Below are positions 61,525-64,000 of a stretch of 64,000 nt of DNA, piece by piece. Position 1 is the first letter of the stretch, and the number at the start of each line of letters is the position of its first letter. The translations under genes were made by a program, and so were the position numbers. This stretch comes from JAILLW01 sp045640525 (lineage in GTDB: Bacteria > Bacillota > Clostridia > Lachnospirales > Lachnospiraceae): NCBI GenBank assembly GCA_045640525.1, contig JAZUFE010000027.1, positions 1 to 64,000 on the forward strand, given 5' to 3'. The notes beneath the pieces were generated by a model that saw only the letters and a program-made list of their open reading frames with translations, was not told the origin of the DNA and searched no databases.

Positions 61525-64000
61525 TTAAAACCTTTTAACCACTTCTGTTCCTAAGTTAAATGAGTAAAGTATACTCTCTTTAACTTTCATTCCGGTTATT
61601 CGCTCTATTGCTTCCTCATAATACTTAAGCTGAATCCTGTATCTATTCATAAGTTCATCGCCGGAACCTACCACATCGGTTTTGTAATCTACCAAAACAA
61701 TATCCCCGTCTTCTTGAAAGAATGCATCTATAATACCTTGAAGAAGAACTGTTTTGGTATCGGGATACCTTTCATTGATTCTGTCGGCACCTATTCCCAA
61801 AACAAACGGCTGCTCTCTCTTAAGCGTTCCTTCGCTTTGCGCTTTCGCCATTCTTTTAGCCAGTCCGCTGTTCATAAATTCCTCTATTTTTCTTTTGGGA
61901 ACAGCTTGTATCTGTCTTAAGGATATCAGGTGTTTCTCAAGCATTTTGTTAAATTGTGATTCAATATCCTTTTCGCCAAAATCCAGCAATTCCATAACTT
62001 TATGATACGCTGTTCCTCTGTCAGTTCCGGATATTCCATCACATTCCGTCTTAACAAATCCCGGTTCATAAGGTAGGCTTATCCGCTCTTTAAACAAAGA
62101 TTCGGAAAATTCCGTATCCAAATATGCTTTCTTTAATTCGGAAACGCTGGTCTTGGTAACCAACCCCTCAAGATTTGAAAACCTGTAGGTTCTGTTCATC
62201 CTCTCATTCAGTTTTCGATACAATTCATCAGATTCCGAAACAGTGCGAACCTTTGCCATAAACTCCTCTTTAAGTTCCATGCCGCTAAGATTGTCATCCA
62301 ATCGAGCAACTTCCTCAGATTCGGCTCCGCGATACTCAGCATTCGGGTATAAGGGTCTTAGCATATCCAAGTATGATGCCGATGACAAAATGTCATAGTA
62401 TGACATTGCACCGTCAAGCACCGGTTCCGGAGTTTTTACCGTTCCTGTAATTATCAGTTTTTCTTTGGCTCTGGTAAGCGCCACATACAAGACCCTGAGT
62501 TCTTCGCTTATCATATCCTGTTTGATTTTAAGATTAATCACCTTTTGCCTTAATGAGGTAACCTTGGTCCTTTTGGAAGGATTAATGCATCCGGCACCTA
62601 TTCCGAAATCCATGTCAATTGTCAAAGCACCTTTGGTATCCGAATTGTTAAACTGTTTATGGACACCTGCCAATATTGTAACCGGGAACTCCAATCCTTT
62701 CGACTTATGAATAGTCATCACACGCACAACATCGGCATTCTCATCCAAAATATCCGCTTCACCTATAAGGGATTCAACCTTTTGGACCTCTTTGACATAT
62801 CTTACAAAATGAAATAACCCCTTGTAACTTGTATTCTCATAATCGCCCGCATACGAAATCAGCATTTTGACATTTGCTCTGCGCTGGTTACCTCCCGCCA
62901 TAGCCGATACATACTCAAGATATCCCGTCTCTTCCGTAAGACTTGTAAGCAGTTCCCTTATCGGAGTATATACCGCTTTCTTTCTGTATTTTTGAAGCAA
63001 TTCGATAAACTCCCGGGCTTTGGCATTAGAATCTGCGGCCATACATACACTGTCATACAGACAATCCGCGGCATAATCCACTTTGAGTGCAGCTATTTCA
63101 GCATCTTCGAATTTACCGAAGAACGAGTGCAGTGCTCCATACATAGGAATATCCTGCCTTGGATTATCCATTATTTTGAGAAACTGTACCACCTGCTGTA
63201 TTTCGGTTGTAGAGTAAAATCCGACATTGGTATTCATGAAAAGAGGAATCCCTTCACGAGTAAACACTTCTTTAATGCACCCTGCCACGTCTGTCATGGA
63301 TCGCACAAGAATTACCGTATCCTTATATCGTAACGGTCGCAATTTTTTAGTCTCGCTGTCTGTTACCAGTTGATGCTTCATCAAATACTTAATCTGATTT
63401 GCAATAAGATTTGCTTCTTGTAATTTGTCATCATTACTATCGTTATTTTTAACCGAAAAATATAACTCTGTTCGGCTCAAATCATCCAATCCCGCATCCT
63501 TATATTGTGGATAATCAGCACCCAATACCAAACGTGCGTCATCATTATAGTCGATACCACCCAAGGACGGCTTCATAATTTGACTAAATAAGTCATTAAC
63601 TGTATTTACAACGCTTTCGCGACTTCTGAAATTCATTTTCAAATTGATTCGCACACAATTTGACTCATCTTGACCGCATAAGTCATCGCTGCAATAACTG
63701 TTGTATTTATCAATGAACAGCTGAGGATTTGCCAAGCGGAATTTATAGATGCTCTGCTTCACATCACCCACCATGAATCTGTTAAATCTGCCCTGTTTTT
63801 CAGAGCAAACACACTCCATTAATAACTCCTGTACTCTATTACAGTCCTGATATTCGTCCATCAGAATTTCAGCATATTCGTTTTGATATTCCAATGCTGT
63901 TTCCGACAAAATCGGATGCCCGTCATCACCTTCAGCACAAAGAATATTCAGTGCATAATGTTCCATATCATTAAAACTGATAACACCCTTACTTCTTCTT
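61525..64000 (-). CDS. addA: AddA, helicase-nuclease subunit (5' part beyond the window)
   Basis: At least 825 residues of the ATP-dependent nuclease AddAB subunit A for double-strand break repair; the reading frame continues past 64000, so the N-terminus with Walker A is missing here. Visible are the ISFNDMEHYAL block, Walker B ILMDEYQD, VGDVKQSIYKFR, TIHKSKGLEF and the RecB-type nuclease with GTAYHKVMELL and LVDYKTDVV. addB is presumably upstream. Confidence 0.94.
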   Translation of the reverse strand, partial: RRSKGVISFNDMEHYALNILCAEGDDGHPILSETALEYQNEYAEILMDEYQDCNRVQELLMECVCSEKQGRFNRFMVGDVKQSIYKFRLANPQLFIDKYNSYCSDDLCGQDESNCVRINLKMNFRSRESVVNTVNDLFSQIMKPSLGGIDYNDDARLVLGADYPQYKDAGLDDLSRTELYFSVKNNDSNDDKLQEANLIANQIKYLMKHQLVTDSETKKLRPLRYKDTVILVRSMTDVAGCIKEVFTREGIPLFMNTNVGFYSTTEIQQVVQFLKIMDNPRQDIPMYGALHSFFGKFEDAEIAALKVDYAADCLYDSVCMAADSNAKAREFIELLQKYRKKAVYTPIRELLTSLTEETGYLEYVSAMAGGNQRRANVKMLISYAGDYENTSYKGLFHFVRYVKEVQKVESLIGEADILDENADVVRVMTIHKSKGLEFPVTILAGVHKQFNNSDTKGALTIDMDFGIGAGCINPSKRTKVTSLRQKVINLKIKQDMISEELRVLYVALTRAKEKLIITGTVKTPEPVLDGAMSYYDILSSASYLDMLRPLYPNAEYRGAESEEVARLDDNLSGMELKEEFMAKVRTVSESDELYRKLNERMNRTYRFSNLEGLVTKTSVSELKKAYLDTEFSESLFKERISLPYEPGFVKTECDGISGTDRGTAYHKVMELLDFGEKDIESQFNKMLEKHLISLRQIQAVPKRKIEEFMNSGLAKRMAKAQSEGTLKREQPFVLGIGADRINERYPDTKTVLLQGIIDAFFQEDGDIVLVDYKTDVVGSGDELMNRYRIQLKYYEEAIERITGMKVKESILYSFNLGTEVVKRF

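Noticed and set aside
61502..61530. Promoter of the ACP gene
   Set aside because: TATAAT is present on the minus strand (61502-61507), but the -35 candidate TTTTAA is too weak to list with confidence.

Overview
The window reads as an ordinary chromosomal stretch of a low-GC Firmicute, most likely a fibre-associated Lachnospiraceae (Butyrivibrio/Roseburia/Lachnospira type; genus not resolvable from sequence alone). Pointers are the gene order ispF-cysE-cysS-mrnC-rlmB-(...)-sigH and tig-clpP-clpX-engB, a Firmicutes class III fructose-bisphosphatase, a DUF1836 protein, a YerC/TrpR-like regulator, a TM1266-type hydrogenase-system regulator, a cytoplasmic GH9 cellodextrinase and a secreted protein with SLSxN-type linker repeats. 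Almost everything lies on the minus strand; plus-strand genes are the GH9 enzyme, yerC-like, a cold-shock gene, the yigZ-like/C39-like pair and thiT. No insertion sequence, prophage, CRISPR array or integration scar was seen.

Layout. 1-444: non-coding, with a bulged hairpin, a degenerate array of about eight 24-bp GC-rich units and a strong hairpin. 445-6176: an orphan helix-turn-helix protein, a four-gene ABC exporter (two permeases, two ATPases) and an Agr-type two-component pair. 6207-8000: an rRNA methyltransferase followed by a gene remnant. 8107-14136: an acidic membrane protein, pcrA and a YdjI/YdjG/YdjH-like SPFH plus zinc-ribbon membrane module. 14300-19604: GH9 cellodextrinase, DUF1836 protein, BaiN-type flavoprotein, YerC, a catalytically dead M23 protein and a cold-shock protein. 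19625-24568: hisA of the eukaryotic HIS6 type, fbp, dapB, dapA and a corrinoid adenosyltransferase-like P-loop protein. 24606-31479: valS, a small unknown gene, engB, clpX, clpP and tig. 31571-36245: a TM1266-like regulator, a NitT/TauT-type transporter whose permease and ATPase are fused, its lipoprotein, greA, a TPR protein and a 48-residue gene. 36255-43028: folC, mgtE, divergent yigZ and C39-like genes, and a class A PBP. 43092-43419: tRNA-Thr(GGU) and the SRP RNA. 43434-54196: sigH back to gatC, a long, tightly packed minus-strand run. 54308-58502: a glycine-riboswitch-controlled AGCS transporter, a CYTH protein, TPP-riboswitch-controlled thiT and malQ. 58518-61444: an acyl-carrier-protein/MBOAT/SGNH cassette resembling dlt without dltA. 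61525-64000: addA, cut by the window edge.

Most genes are housekeeping (translation quality, proteolysis, lysine/DAP and isoprenoid synthesis, amidotransferase, cell wall). The parts that deserve attention are the 24-bp array, the SPFH/zinc-ribbon module, the fused transporter with its hydrogenase-type regulator, the ACP-MBOAT-SGNH cassette, the SGNH lipid/saccharide-hydrolase-like protein inserted upstream of sigH, and several start-site and promoter overlaps. Start codons were revised wherever a good Shine-Dalgarno sequence favoured an internal start. All family names are from motif recognition only; no database search was possible.
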